A stretch of 64,000 nucleotides of DNA from Chryseobacterium ureilyticum (GCF_900156735.1 NZ_FTOL01000001.1:1240001-1304000); one strand, 5' to 3'; positions 17,261 through 26,707 are shown, counted from the first letter of the stretch. Made by a program: numbers and translations. The notes: generated by a model not told the origin, from the letters alone.

Positions 17261-19813
17261 ATGGAAAAACCCACTCCACATACCTTTAGAAAAGAATCAA
17301 TCTACATTGATGGTAAAGACAAAACCGATGAAATAAAATCTTATTCTTTTGAGGGGAATAAATGTGTTGTTGAATATAAAAGCAGTGAGAAAACATATTC
17401 ATATTCTCAAAGTAGAATTAAAATCGTAAGATCAGCTATTCAAAGTGAGAGAGCAGGAAATATTTTTTCTTACATAAAGGCAATTGCAGAAAGTGTTGGT
17501 TTGAAGACAGAGGCAGACAATAATATTCTTGCTAATAGCTATAAAAGGATATCTTTTATCCCCGAGACTTCTATTCTTTACAATTATCTTAATGGAAAAG
17601 AACCTGATAAGAATAACCACACCTCTCCTATTGAGATCTTTCCTTTTGGTTTTAATTTAAGTCAGAAAGCAGGGGTTGACAATGCATTTTCAAATCCGTT
17701 AAGTGTAATTGAAGGTCCTCCGGGAACAGGAAAGACACAGACTACTCTTAATATTATTGCCAATGCGGTGATGAATAATCAGAGTGTAGCTGTGGTTTCA
17801 AGCAATAATTCGGCAACAAAAAATGTTTTTGAAAAGTTGGAAAGTAATGGACTTTCATTTATGGCTGCATTGTTGGGAAGTAGCATCAATAAAAAAGAAT
17901 TTATTGATGCTCAGACTGAAGTTCCGGATTTATCAAGTTGTAGATTAACTCAAGAACAGGAACAAACCCTTATTCAATCTAATACCTCCCTTTTTACTGA
18001 GCTTACTGAAAAGCTAGAACTAAAGAATGAATTAGCTTTGCTTAAGCTAGAAACAGAAAAGATCAAAACAGAGTATCAGCATTTTACTGATGGCGTGTCT
18101 TTGGCAATTGAAATCCGTTTTAAAAAGAATGTCAGCTCAGATCAGGTGCTTTCTTTATGGATTACATTGGAAGAGTACGAGAAAACTGGTAAGAAATTTT
18201 ATTGGTTGCGTAAGTTGATCTTTCCTTTTCTATATGGAGTAAAAGATAAGATTTTTTATACCCTATCTTATGAAGACATGATCAGGATTGTCCAGTCAAA
18301 ATACTATGGTGTAAAAATTTCAGAACTTGATCTCAGAAAGCAAGAGTTGCAAAACATATTACAGCATTTTTCTTTTAATGAGAAGATGAAAGAATATACT
18401 GAAGGATCTATGCAGCTGTTTAAAAACCAACTCTATAAAAAATATAAAGGAAAAGAACGTCCCGAATATACAGAACAAGACCTTCGTTTTAATTCAGAAG
18501 AATTTATTAAAGATTATCCTGTTATTATGAGTACAACCTACTCATTAAGAAGAAGCCTTGCTGAAAATGTGGTTTACGATTATGTAATTGTAGACGAATC
18601 ATCACAGGTGGATCTTGCAACAGGTATACTCGCACTATCCTGCGCAAAACAGGCTGTAATTGTAGGTGATTTAAAACAGCTTCCGAATGTGGTAAATTCA
18701 GAAACAGTAGAAAATACAGATAAGATCTTTGATGCCTACGATATTCCAGAACCCTATCGATATTCCAATAATAGCCTTCTTTCTTCCGTTACGAAAGTAT
18801 TTCCGGAACTACCCAAAACACTTTTAAAAGAACATTACCGTTGCCATCCAAAAATCATTGATTTTTGTAACCGTAAGTTTTATCGTGATGAGTTAATCAT
18901 CCTTTCAGAAGCACAAACAGAAAGAGAGCCTTTACTAGTCTACAAAACAAAAGCCGGCAACCATGCCCGGCAAAGAGAAAATCAGCGACAAATTGATGTG
19001 ATTATTCAGGAAATCATTCCACAACAAAATCTAGAAGGTGTAAATCTGGGAATTGTAACCCCATACCGCAATCAAACCTTAGCCCTGCAAAGGACATTTC
19101 AGGGAACAGATATCAAAGCCGATACTGTGGATAAATTCCAAGGAAGAGAAAATGATGTGATTATTCTCTCCACCGTAGACAATGAAATCTCTGAATTCAC
19201 AGACAACCCGAACCGACTTAACGTAGCAATTTCCAGAGCCAAAGATCAACTTATTTTATTGGTGAACGGAAATGAAAGTGATAATGACACAAACATCTCA
19301 GATTTGATGCGTTACATTGATTACAATAATTTCAAGGTGATAAACAGTGAGGTACATTCTATTTTTGATTACCTGTACAAAGGATATGAAGAAAAAAGAA
19401 AAGCGCTTTTATCGTATCAACAAAAGAAATCTGTTTATGATAGTGAGAATCTCATGTACGAGTTAATAAGGCAAGTTTTATCGGATGATCAGTTTTCAAA
19501 ATATGGAGTAATTATACACCATCCACTTAGAAATCTATTGTTAGATTTTTCCAGATTAAGTTTTGAAGAAGAACGCTACGCCAGACATCACGCTACTCAC
19601 CTTGATTTTCTGATCTATAATAAACTAGGGAAAAATCCAGTATTGGCTATTGAAGTTGATGGTTATGAGTATCATAAAACGGAAAGTCAACAGGCCGGAA
19701 GAGATCGTATGAAGAATGATATTTTGGAGAAGTATAAGATTCCATTATTAAGGTTTTCAACAACGGGAAGTGGTGAGAAAGAGAGGTTGATTACGGCTTT
19801 AACAAAGCTGTAA
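17261..19813 (+). CDS. SF1 (UPF1-like) helicase fused to a PD-(D/E)xK/DUF2726-like nuclease
   Basis: The protein has 850 residues. After a 130-residue N-terminal region come the helicase motifs: Walker A EGPPGTGKTQT (151-161), Walker B VDESSQVD (about 444), VGDLKQLPNV (about 467), EHYRCHP, TVDKFQGREND (about 622) and LNVAISRAKDQL (about 650). The C-terminal 80 residues read HLDFLIYNK, then AIEVDGYEYHK, then RDRMKNDILEKYKIPLLRFS. This is a PD-(D/E)xK core of the DUF2726/Vsr-like type. Such helicase-nuclease fusions act in defence or DNA repair. A TATATTTG element at 17237-17244 gives a very short leader. It sits in the defence island and has a higher GC than the HEPN genes. Confidence 0.88.
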   Translation: MEKPTPHTFRKESIYIDGKDKTDEIKSYSFEGNKCVVEYKSSEKTYSYSQSRIKIVRSAIQSERAGNIFSYIKAIAESVGLKTEADNNILANSYKRISFIPETSILYNYLNGKEPDKNNHTSPIEIFPFGFNLSQKAGVDNAFSNPLSVIEGPPGTGKTQTTLNIIANAVMNNQSVAVVSSNNSATKNVFEKLESNGLSFMAALLGSSINKKEFIDAQTEVPDLSSCRLTQEQEQTLIQSNTSLFTELTEKLELKNELALLKLETEKIKTEYQHFTDGVSLAIEIRFKKNVSSDQVLSLWITLEEYEKTGKKFYWLRKLIFPFLYGVKDKIFYTLSYEDMIRIVQSKYYGVKISELDLRKQELQNILQHFSFNEKMKEYTEGSMQLFKNQLYKKYKGKERPEYTEQDLRFNSEEFIKDYPVIMSTTYSLRRSLAENVVYDYVIVDESSQVDLATGILALSCAKQAVIVGDLKQLPNVVNSETVENTDKIFDAYDIPEPYRYSNNSLLSSVTKVFPELPKTLLKEHYRCHPKIIDFCNRKFYRDELIILSEAQTEREPLLVYKTKAGNHARQRENQRQIDVIIQEIIPQQNLEGVNLGIVTPYRNQTLALQRTFQGTDIKADTVDKFQGRENDVIILSTVDNEISEFTDNPNRLNVAISRAKDQLILLVNGNESDNDTNISDLMRYIDYNNFKVINSEVHSIFDYLYKGYEEKRKALLSYQQKKSVYDSENLMYELIRQVLSDDQFSKYGVIIHHPLRNLLLDFSRLSFEEERYARHHATHLDFLIYNKLGKNPVLAIEVDGYEYHKTESQQAGRDRMKNDILEKYKIPLLRFSTTGSGEKERLITALTKL

Positions 19814-19831
19814 TTTCAAGATTTGCAAGAC

Positions 19832-19875
19832 TACGGAAAACCGTAATTAGTTCCTTTAAAGTTCATTTAGATTTG
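19832..19875 (+). promoter_or_regulatory. Palindrome plus -7 element upstream of the small lipoprotein gene
   Basis: The palindrome TACGG-AAAA-CCGTA (19832-19845) is extended to CCGTAAT and followed after exactly 20 bases by TAGATTTG (19868-19875). The palindrome takes the place of the usual -33 TTTG. It suggests a regulator that replaces or covers -33 contacts. The same layout recurs at 20348-20393. Confidence 0.6.
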
Positions 19876-19895
19876 TAGATGTAAAATTAACTACA

Positions 19896-20303
19896 ATGAA
19901 AAAATCATTACTTTACCTTGTATTACTTCTCTCAGTTATTTCATGTACAAACTATTACACTGTTAGACTGCAGGAAGATACACCTCTTTATTTCAGCAGT
20001 GACAGCAGTAGATCTGTTACCATTATTCCTAAAGACACAGAAGTTTACTTATCATCAAAAGCCAATAAGAAAAATTATAGAAAACTTAAATGGGGAAGTT
20101 ATTACGGATGGGCTAGTAAACCAAGCTACACCACCTATAGCAGCTATTCTAAAACATCATCGTATTCTTCTCCGTCAGTAGGATCATCCTCTAATTACAG
20201 TTCTCAATCAAATTCAGGTGGTTCAGTACATGTAAAAGGTTATACGCGAAAAGATGGAACGTATGTTAGACCACATACAAGAAGTGCTCCGAGAAGGAGG
20301 TAA
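19896..20303 (+). CDS. Small SH3-like lipoprotein with Ser-rich linker and basic H-x-R-S-x-P tail
   Basis: The protein has 135 residues. A lipobox LSVISC (Cys17) ends the signal, so it should be a lipoprotein. Residues 20-75 look like a bacterial SH3 domain (YYTVRLQEDTPLYFSSDSSR, then KLKWGSYYGWASKP). A Ser/Tyr linker follows, then a basic tail, VKGYTRKDGTYVRPHTRSAP plus four arginine-rich residues. SH3-like lipoproteins often bind peptidoglycan. The tail shares its Y-T-R...H-x-R-S-x-P pattern with the 43-residue protein upstream. It has its own promoter and palindrome. Its place in a defence island suggests cargo of a mobile element rather than core function. Confidence 0.82.
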   Translation: MKKSLLYLVLLLSVISCTNYYTVRLQEDTPLYFSSDSSRSVTIIPKDTEVYLSSKANKKNYRKLKWGSYYGWASKPSYTTYSSYSKTSSYSSPSVGSSSNYSSQSNSGGSVHVKGYTRKDGTYVRPHTRSAPRRR

Positions 20304-20347
20304 AATTGCTTGTCTCGCATACTCTGTCATCCATTCAGAAAGCAGCT

Positions 20348-20393
20348 ATTACGGCTTTCCGTAATAAAAGTAATAACCAAAAATTTACTTTTG
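20348..20393 (+). promoter_or_regulatory. Palindrome plus -7 element upstream of the 46-residue gene
   Basis: ATTACGG-CTTT-CCGTAAT (20348-20365) is followed after exactly 20 bases by TACTTTTG (20386-20393). The spacing is identical to the site at 19832-19875, which indicates a shared regulator. Confidence 0.6.
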
Positions 20394-20450
20394 ATCCGGT
20401 ATTAATCTGTTTTGATATCAAAATAATTATTAATTAATCTTTATTGTACT

Positions 20451-20591
20451 ATGAATACAATCGAAGCAATCAAACCGGGGCCTAAGCCTAAAAAACCAGA
20501 TGGAGAACCTGACAGAAGAAGAAGGGTAAACCCTCCCAATCAACCAAAGCATCCAAAACTAAAACCTCACGAACATGAAAAAGGTGATTAG
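20451..20591 (+). CDS. Small Pro/Lys/Arg-rich protein
   Basis: It is a 46-residue frame from the ATG at 20451 (MNTIEAIKPGPKPKKPDGEP, then DRRRRVNPPN, ending HEHEKGD). It is low complexity, strongly basic and presumably unstructured. It has a recognisable -7 element and palindrome upstream and a perfect terminator hairpin downstream, so it is likely expressed. No family is recognised. Shared regulation with the lipoprotein gene suggests both answer the same signal. A leader peptide or nucleic-acid-binding peptide is possible. Confidence 0.55.
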   Translation: MNTIEAIKPGPKPKKPDGEPDRRRRVNPPNQPKHPKLKPHEHEKGD

Positions 20592-20613
20592 AATTGGTTA
20601 AAATGTGAAATTT

Positions 20614-20637
20614 AGAAGCAGCTTATAAGCTGCTTCT
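20614..20637 (+). terminator. Perfect-palindrome terminator
   Basis: An 11-bp stem (AGAAGCAGCTT / AAGCTGCTTCT) with a two-base centre is followed by TTAATTATTT. It ends the 46-residue gene transcript. Confidence 0.75.
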
Positions 20638-20734
20638 TTAATTATTTGTAATAGCTAAGACTTTACCTGATACCTAAGAATTAAAATAATTGTAAGTCAA
20701 CACATTTAGCAGAGTTCTTCCCACCAGAGAGCTT

Positions 20735-22024
20735 TCACATCCCCCTCCCTCTCTTCCTACTCTTCCCCAGCTCCTGTTTCCACTCCCCCTTCCACACATT
20801 CTTAAAAGAAAACTCAAACTTCCCCACCTTCTTCTCAAACCTCAAATATCCCTGATACCTTTTTCCATTCTTATCCACCAGCCCATCCACATACGCCACT
20901 TCCCCCACCTTAAGTTTCTCCATCTGCCATTTCCTTAGGTTCTTCCCTCTAAATACCTCCGGAACCTGTCTAAAATCTTCCACTCCCAATCTCCTTACAT
21001 TTTTATCCAGCAAAAACTCCACATACCTTTTATCCGCATTATACTGCACTGCAGCATTAAACAATGTTCCTCTGGCAGAAAGCATATTTTCAAGATAAAG
21101 CGGTTTTCCTTCCCTTAGTACTTTTCTCTGCTGTTCATCCAACGTCACTCCTTTAATCACCAGTGGAATCCTGACAAACTCAGCCTTAACCTGAATCAGC
21201 TCATTAGTCAGTCTATCTCTGCTAATAAGTGAAGGCACCTTCTCTCCTGTAATCCTATGGACCAAATCTACCACCCTTCCCATATTCCCATTACCCATAA
21301 GATTTCTTTTATCTTCTTCTGAAAATGTATACCCAAAGAACGGTATAGAAAAATCAGGCATCGTTCTTACAGGATGAAACATAAGTTCCACTTCACCGAA
21401 ATCATTACCCCTTAAAGAAAGCCTTGCTTCAATACTCCCCTTTACTGTTCCCAAATCAATATGTACCGGAACTAACTTATCCGTTTTATAGCCTTTCAGC
21501 ATAGATTCCAAAACTCCAAGTTCCTGCAATATTTCCTTACTCAGCCCCAGCTTCTCCATCATCTTCCAGTTCACCTGCTCAGGCTTATATAAGTAATTAT
21601 TAGAAGCCTCCCCTCTTTGATCTTTCATTTCTCCTCCAGGCCTTCTATAAGCCTCCACACTCTCAATAGAAATTTCATACTCTTTCAATTCCCTTCTTCC
21701 TTCATCAGAACTGTCATTAATATACTTCTGTAAGTGTAAAGCAGTCTGCCCGGCTTCATATTCCCTTACCTTAAAAAACGAAAACTCCTCAGGCTCTTTA
21801 AGCTGATGATAAAATCCAGCATAAAACTCTGCAAAAGAATTCTCATTAGAATCAATACTTACTATTTCTGCATTGTTCAGTTCCCTGGGATCCACTGTAT
21901 ACAATTCACCATCCTCACCCAATCCCTGAACAATTCCCACAGTACCTGTTTCATGATGTAACACCAGCAAAGTATCTGCTTTCTTTTTAATGATATCCGG
22001 CTGTTCATTTGTCACTGTATCCAT
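20735..22024 (-). CDS. DUF4099/DUF3945 domain protein of conjugative elements
   Basis: The protein has 429 residues. The N-terminal part is alpha/beta with an acidic stretch. About 165-260 resembles DUF4099 (VNWKMMEKLGLSKEILQELG, then LMFHPVRTMPDF, then FFGYTFSEEDKRNL). About 300-360 resembles DUF3945 (IKGVTLDEQQRKVLREGKPL, then YLENM, then FNAAVQYNADKRYVEFL). A basic C-terminus ends KSRKRGRGM. These domains are hallmarks of Bacteroidota integrative and conjugative elements, usually next to topoisomerase or mobilisation genes. No relaxase, integrase or tra gene is visible here, so this may be a leftover marking the island as mobile-derived. It is cytoplasmic. Confidence 0.8.
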   Translation of the reverse strand: MDTVTNEQPDIIKKKADTLLVLHHETGTVGIVQGLGEDGELYTVDPRELNNAEIVSIDSNENSFAEFYAGFYHQLKEPEEFSFFKVREYEAGQTALHLQKYINDSSDEGRRELKEYEISIESVEAYRRPGGEMKDQRGEASNNYLYKPEQVNWKMMEKLGLSKEILQELGVLESMLKGYKTDKLVPVHIDLGTVKGSIEARLSLRGNDFGEVELMFHPVRTMPDFSIPFFGYTFSEEDKRNLMGNGNMGRVVDLVHRITGEKVPSLISRDRLTNELIQVKAEFVRIPLVIKGVTLDEQQRKVLREGKPLYLENMLSARGTLFNAAVQYNADKRYVEFLLDKNVRRLGVEDFRQVPEVFRGKNLRKWQMEKLKVGEVAYVDGLVDKNGKRYQGYLRFEKKVGKFEFSFKNVWKGEWKQELGKSRKRGRGM

Positions 22025-22238
22025 AACGTTCTCAATTATGCAGATTTCAAATTACAATACCGGGAAACTTTCTTACAGCAACAGGAGGTAAAAGGCTTTA
22101 ATTGGCTTTGAATAGCCTTAATATACTTAGAGTATATACAAAGAACCTCCCAAAGGAGGTCCTTCATAAAATAAGTAGAAACTTGAATAATTCAAGCATA
22201 CAAATATAAAAAATCCCGGAATCTCTCCCAAGATAAAT
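22025..22238. other. Intergenic region left of the CRISPR locus
   Basis: There is no gene. A hairpin at 22145-22160 (ACCTCC/GGAGGT) is followed on the minus strand by a T-rich stretch. It probably ends leftward transcripts from the broken gene at 22239. Confidence 0.45.
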
Positions 22239-22414
22239 CTAATAGCAGCCTTTACATTTACTTTTATCAACATATACTTTATTCCCGGATGGATTGGTAT
22301 AATAACAACTTCCTTTATCCCTCACATGTAAGTATGACCACTAAAAGAACATCCTTACTTGCCGTCATAAGATACAGAACCAATGAGAAAGGCTAATATT
22401 AGATTATTTTTCAT
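22239..22414 (-). pseudogene. Broken small Cys-containing exported protein
   Basis: An ATG at 22414 opens a signal-like MKNNLILAFLIGSVSYDGK and then hits a stop. Another frame continues with HVRDKGSCYYTNPSGNKVYV and DKSKCKGCY to a stop at 22239. The two halves read like one short secreted Cys-rich protein interrupted by frame changes around 22340-22360. The reconstruction is inferred, and no family name is certain. Confidence 0.45.
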
Positions 22415-22491
22415 TATACACTTATTATTTATTGCAAAAATATATGACGTTATCAATGATAAAATATGGCTACCCGTAATTCTGCCTTTTT

Positions 22492-22517
22492 ACTGATAAT
22501 GGATTATTTTATCAGTA
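22492..22517. other. Inverted repeat of unknown role
   Basis: ACTGATAA and TTATCAGT arms lie about 10 bases apart. There is no T run and no adjacent gene start. Confidence 0.3.
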
Positions 22518-22599
22518 TCATCTCATCTTTGCTGTACAATTAATGACTCTGGGCCCGCCCCGCTTGATCAACATTCCTCACCCAAAGCATCAGGCAGGT

Positions 22600-22640
22600 C
22601 GAGCTATCCGCTATATCTTTTGCAACCACAAAAGAATACC
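22600..22640. repeat. Leader-like motif copy 1, left of the main CRISPR array
   Basis: GCTATCCGCTATATCTTTTG followed by CAA and, a few bases on, CAAAAG lies about 120 bases left of the first repeat. A second copy (GCTATCCACTATATCTTTTG) at 26913-26948 lies at a similar distance left of the decayed array, in the same orientation. It may be a CRISPR leader element, or a dispersed Bacteroidota repeat that happens to occur twice. Confidence 0.5.
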
Positions 22641-22723
22641 TCTCCTATCTACTCAAGCAAATATAATCCAACAAAAGATGCTAGTGCAAACCTTTATGAT
22701 GAATCATTATCCAAGGTTTAGTC

Positions 22724-23207
22724 GTTGTGAGTACCCTTCAAAACGTGATACTTCCCAACTCAACTAAGAAATAAACTAAACTAAGAAACGTTGTGAGTAC
22801 CCTTCAAAATGTGATACTTCCCATCGATTCTGTACTTGAAATGATGGTGGAAGTTGTTGTGAGTACCCTTCAAAATGTGATACTTCCCATCTACACACAA
22901 TTTCCGGACGATTCTCAGAGCGTTGTGAGTAACCTTCAAAATGTGATACTTCCCAACTAAAAATGAAAAATCCATCGAAAACATTCAGTTGTGAGTACCC
23001 TTCAAAATGTGATACTTCCCAACCATTTTCGCTGTCTACGATCTAGTCCAGGAGGTTGTGAGTATCCTTCAAATGTAATATTTCCCAACTTCAATAAAGC
23101 TTTCTAGAGCATTAATCACGTTGTGAGTACCCTTCAAAATGTGATACTTCCCAACTCAGCCGTGACTTTTTGATAGAGCAAATTGTTGTGAGTATCCTTC
23201 AAAGTGT
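22724..23207 (-). CRISPR. Type VI-B CRISPR array: seven 36-base repeats plus one truncated repeat
   Basis: Repeats start at 22724, 22790, 22856, 22922, 22988, 23055 (35 bases, degenerate), 23120 and 23185 (only about 23 bases match). Plus-strand units begin GTTGTGAGTACCCTTC and end GATACTTCCCAAC. Seven spacers of 29-31 bases are all different. Read on the minus strand, the repeat begins GTTGGGAAG and ends TTTTGAAGGGTACTCACAAC, close to known Cas13b direct repeats with GTTG...CAAC ends. The crRNA should therefore be minus-strand, like cas13b, whose stop lies 45 bases to the right. Repeat decay lies at the cas13b-proximal end. Confidence 0.95.
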
Positions 23208-23252
23208 CCAATAAATCTATAATTGTGCAACCATCTTTTTCAAAATCATACC

Positions 23253-26200
23253 CTAAAAGTCCAACAGTTCTGGAATTGCAAACCGTATAAATTCAAGATA
23301 AACCGAAGAAGCAGTCTCACCTTGAATTTGTGGATATTTCTCCCTGATAAATTCATAAAACTGTCTTTTCGGTAGATTATTGTGTGCAAACTGATTCCTG
23401 ATCAGAACAACCAAAAAAGCAAGTTGGACGGTTGCAGGTTTTTCATCAAGCTGATCTTTGCTTAACTCATTAAACTCGTTTTCATCACAATCTTCAAGCC
23501 ACTGGATATCATTTTCATTTATATTAGCCCTTTTTCTTAAAACTCCATTTGCTATATATTTTTTGAAATTTGGGTGTCGGATGCCCTTTTTGTCGCTTAC
23601 TTCAAATTCAGCCGGATGGGTACCCCCATCCCACGAACACTTCTCAAGGATAACCTTTTCATCTGCTGAATCTCTTTAAACAATTGTTCCCTTCTAATGA
23701 ATTCGTACGATCCAGCCCCTATAATCAATTCATTTTCAATAACCTGTTTACCTATTTCGGTGTTATTATAAGATAGCAATATATCGACTTTCTCATCGGT
23801 AAGTAAATTCCTAAATTTGCCAATATCTTTTAGTTTAACGTTTGGCTCAAAGACCCTTCCGCTTTTGAATGGAATTGTTTTGCTCCAGATAAAGTTCTCC
23901 TTGACAATATTCGGGCTGTCGTCACCTTTTGGGCGCTGGCTCTGGACAATGGCTTCCTGCTCTTGTTTCAGCCGCTCTTCTTGGGTTAAATAGAATTGAT
24001 CCAGAGGCAAAGCTAGCTCATGACCGAATACATTTTCAAATAAGAACTCTGCCATCAACTTCAGGTACAGATCCTGTATTCTTACTTTCTTTACTTTCAG
24101 ATCCTGCTTTTTCGCTAGCAGTTCTATTTGACTTTCCCTGCTGTAGTGAATGCTATTTTTTGTAAATGCTGTATCTTTTTCAAGTTCTTCCCTGAGAAGC
24201 TCTTCGTAATCTCTATCCCATGCATAAAATTCCTGAAATTTATGCTTAACATCGTATCCATAGCTATACCAGTCCGCAAAAGCTTCCGGCTCCTCGGATA
24301 CCTGAACTCCCTTTTTAAATGTAGGTTTATCATCAAATATGCCTCTTGGAAAAATAAGTGGTTTGGATAGTATCTTATTCTTTTCTGTTGCAAGATCTTC
24401 AAGCATATAAAGCCGTCTATCAAAAAGCCCTTTCGGCATCTGTTGCTTAATAAAATTGGAGATGAGTTTATTAGTTGAACTTTGCTGGGCTATGTTATCC
24501 GCTAGACGCAGAAAATACTTCATTCTGCCGTTCAGATAGGATTCATAAAAACCATCAAACGTATTATCCCTTGCAAAACTGTTCATTACCCAACCATTCC
24601 AGAATGAACTACCGTCTGAAAAATCCCAACCAGCCTGTAGAAGGGAACGGGCTTCCCCAGGTCTACTCTCGAAGAAAGCCAGTGATTGCTGCAATTGGCT
24701 ATGCTGATAACCCTTCCAATTCTTCTTTTGCTCTTCCGGCATAAAACGTTTAATATCATTGGCAAGCCATGTAGCTTCCGTTCCCAGTTCCGCATTTTTG
24801 AAGACTTTCTGCCTTTTGAATTTTCCCTTAACTTTTTCGCGACACTCTCTTCTATTTTTAGTGATCAAAGCCAATTTTCTTTCTGTTTGCTCAACCTCCT
24901 TATTAGCTAGTTCTACTAACTTCTCCTTATTATAAGATAATGTATCTGTATTATTGCGCAATCTCTTGCTGACCTGCGATGCAGGTAATGGAACCTTGGG
25001 ATCATAATCCCTGATCCGTTCGAATACCGCGGTTAATTTTTGCCGGATCTTAGCCTCTACTTCCTCTGGGGAAGCCTTTTTGACAAGAATTTCATATAAC
25101 AGTGCGGGAATTTCATTCATTGACAACAATGCCACCGGACTTTCTGGATTGATATCCTTGCTTTTTCCGATCTTGCTGGATATGGCAGGTTTATGCATTT
25201 TATCTCCCCCTTGACGATTTTTCATCTCTTCAGGTTTCTGCAATTTACGTTTCTCCTGGTATTCCTTGACACCATTTTTAAAACTAGGGTCAACGGTTAG
25301 GTGGATCGGAATATTGTTATCAATAAATACATATGAAGGATGCGGTAAAAGTTCCCATCCTGTGTCATCTGTTATATTTACAGCTTTAGCTAAATATTCA
25401 GCTTTTAAACTGCTTATTGTAGACAGTTTTCCAAAAACCTTGATACGGTCCTTCACCAGCCTTTCTGTCTTAAAACCTGTTCCTTCTATACTTTTTATCC
25501 TGCGGTCGTGCACATAGTTACCTGCATGAACCTGAAACCTTAAAGTCGGAAAGTTTACAAACTCATCCAAAAAACGGATCGCAAAATAATTGAATTTACT
25601 TTCATAACGTTTTCGGATAACGGGATGTACGATCTTCGATTCAATAAGGCTCTTATCTTCTTTTCCATCGCGGATATACTCATTGATATCTTCAATAAAT
25701 CTTTCCCTTGTTGCAACGTCAAACGACCTATACAATTCATCAGGTACCTTGCTTAGCTCATCGATCAACTGTATTAAGAGTGTTTCTTCATGATAATCTG
25801 CATTCAGCCTTGTTTTTATTCCTTTAAAGCAAAATTCGGAGAATACCCAATGTGTCGCCATAAATTTTAGTCCACTGACATGTTGCTCCTCGTGCTTGAT
25901 AATACGGGCTTTAAATCCACGTACCCTACTTTTTAGATCCTCCATCTCCCTTCGCCCAAGAAACATGCTCAGCAGAAATAACAGTCCGCTTTGGGAGATA
26001 CTGATCCCATTCTCTGCTGTATCCGAATCGTAATAATATGAACTGTAGGAAACAGTAGGTTTAAAGTCTTCAGCATCCTTAAAGATCAAATGATTAAAAG
26101 CAGCATTGAGTACACCATTTCTGATAGCTTCTGTATCTCGCAAGTCAACCTTTTTTCCTTCACTTTTCAATTTTCTTAATCTTTCCAGCTGTTCCTGATA

Positions 26201-26707
26201 ACGAAAATCCAATTCTTCTGAAAGATTCTTTTTAAGAAGGTGTCTTGTTTTATCATCTTTCATCTTATTTTGCCTGACCTCATTGCCTATTTCACCAAAA
26301 ATTGTATCCAGCAGAGTCAATAGCTCATTAGGAAGTTGAATAGGTTTGTGGTAAAAGTGCGTATAGAAATTCCTTAGACTATCAACTGCTTGTAGCAATA
26401 ACCTAAACTTCTCTTTTAATACCTCTCTATTTCCACCATATTTTAAATATTGTATGACCGGCAAATGCTTTCTAATGAATTGAAGTTTATGCTGAAAGTC
26501 AGCGTCTGAATCATTCTTCTTAAAGCACACATCCGGAAATTGTACCGAATTTAACTTTCTAGGACTAGATTCAAATTTACTGATATAAGCTTTGATTAAT
26601 AAATCAATATTATTCTGCGCAGTATTCAGAAAACCACCGAAGAAGTGCTTGTCTTCTGTTTTGGTATGGTCGTAGGAAATACCATTGCCCAAAATTTGTG
26701 TTTCCAT
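23253..26707 (-). pseudogene. cas13b: Cas13b, type VI-B RNA-guided RNase, with one frameshift before the C-terminal HEPN motif
   Basis: The ATG at 26707 (METQILGNGISYDHTK) aligns with the Bergeyella Cas13b start. An upstream ATG at 26752 overlaps the promoter. The first frame runs to a stop at 23597 and holds HEPN motif 1, RNFYTH (R112, H117), IHPVIRKRYESKFNYFAIRF (one conserved block) and WLANDIKRFMPEEQKKNWKG. The protein then continues in another frame from about 23656: KVILEKC, HPNFKKYIANGVL and HEPN motif 2, RNQFAH (R1104, H1109 of a restored 1151 residues), to a stop at 23253. One extra base in the four-T run (plus strand) at 23656-23659 would restore the frame. This is either an inactivating deletion or a sequencing error. 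Without motif 2, crRNA-guided RNA cleavage should fail. Confidence 0.93.

Noticed and set aside
22543..22767. 74-residue plus-strand frame left of the array
   Set aside because: It runs through the leader-like repeat and into the first CRISPR repeat. No domain or start signal supports it.
22781..22984. 67-residue minus-strand ORF with repeated GKYHILKGTHN
   Set aside because: It is the CRISPR repeats read in frame: the unit is the repeat itself and spacers interrupt it. Not a protein.
23656..23659. Programmed ribosomal frameshifting in cas13b
   Set aside because: The local codons (ATG AAA AGG) do not form an X-XXY-YYZ slippery heptamer and re-pairing in the -1 frame is poor. A deletion or sequencing error is simpler.
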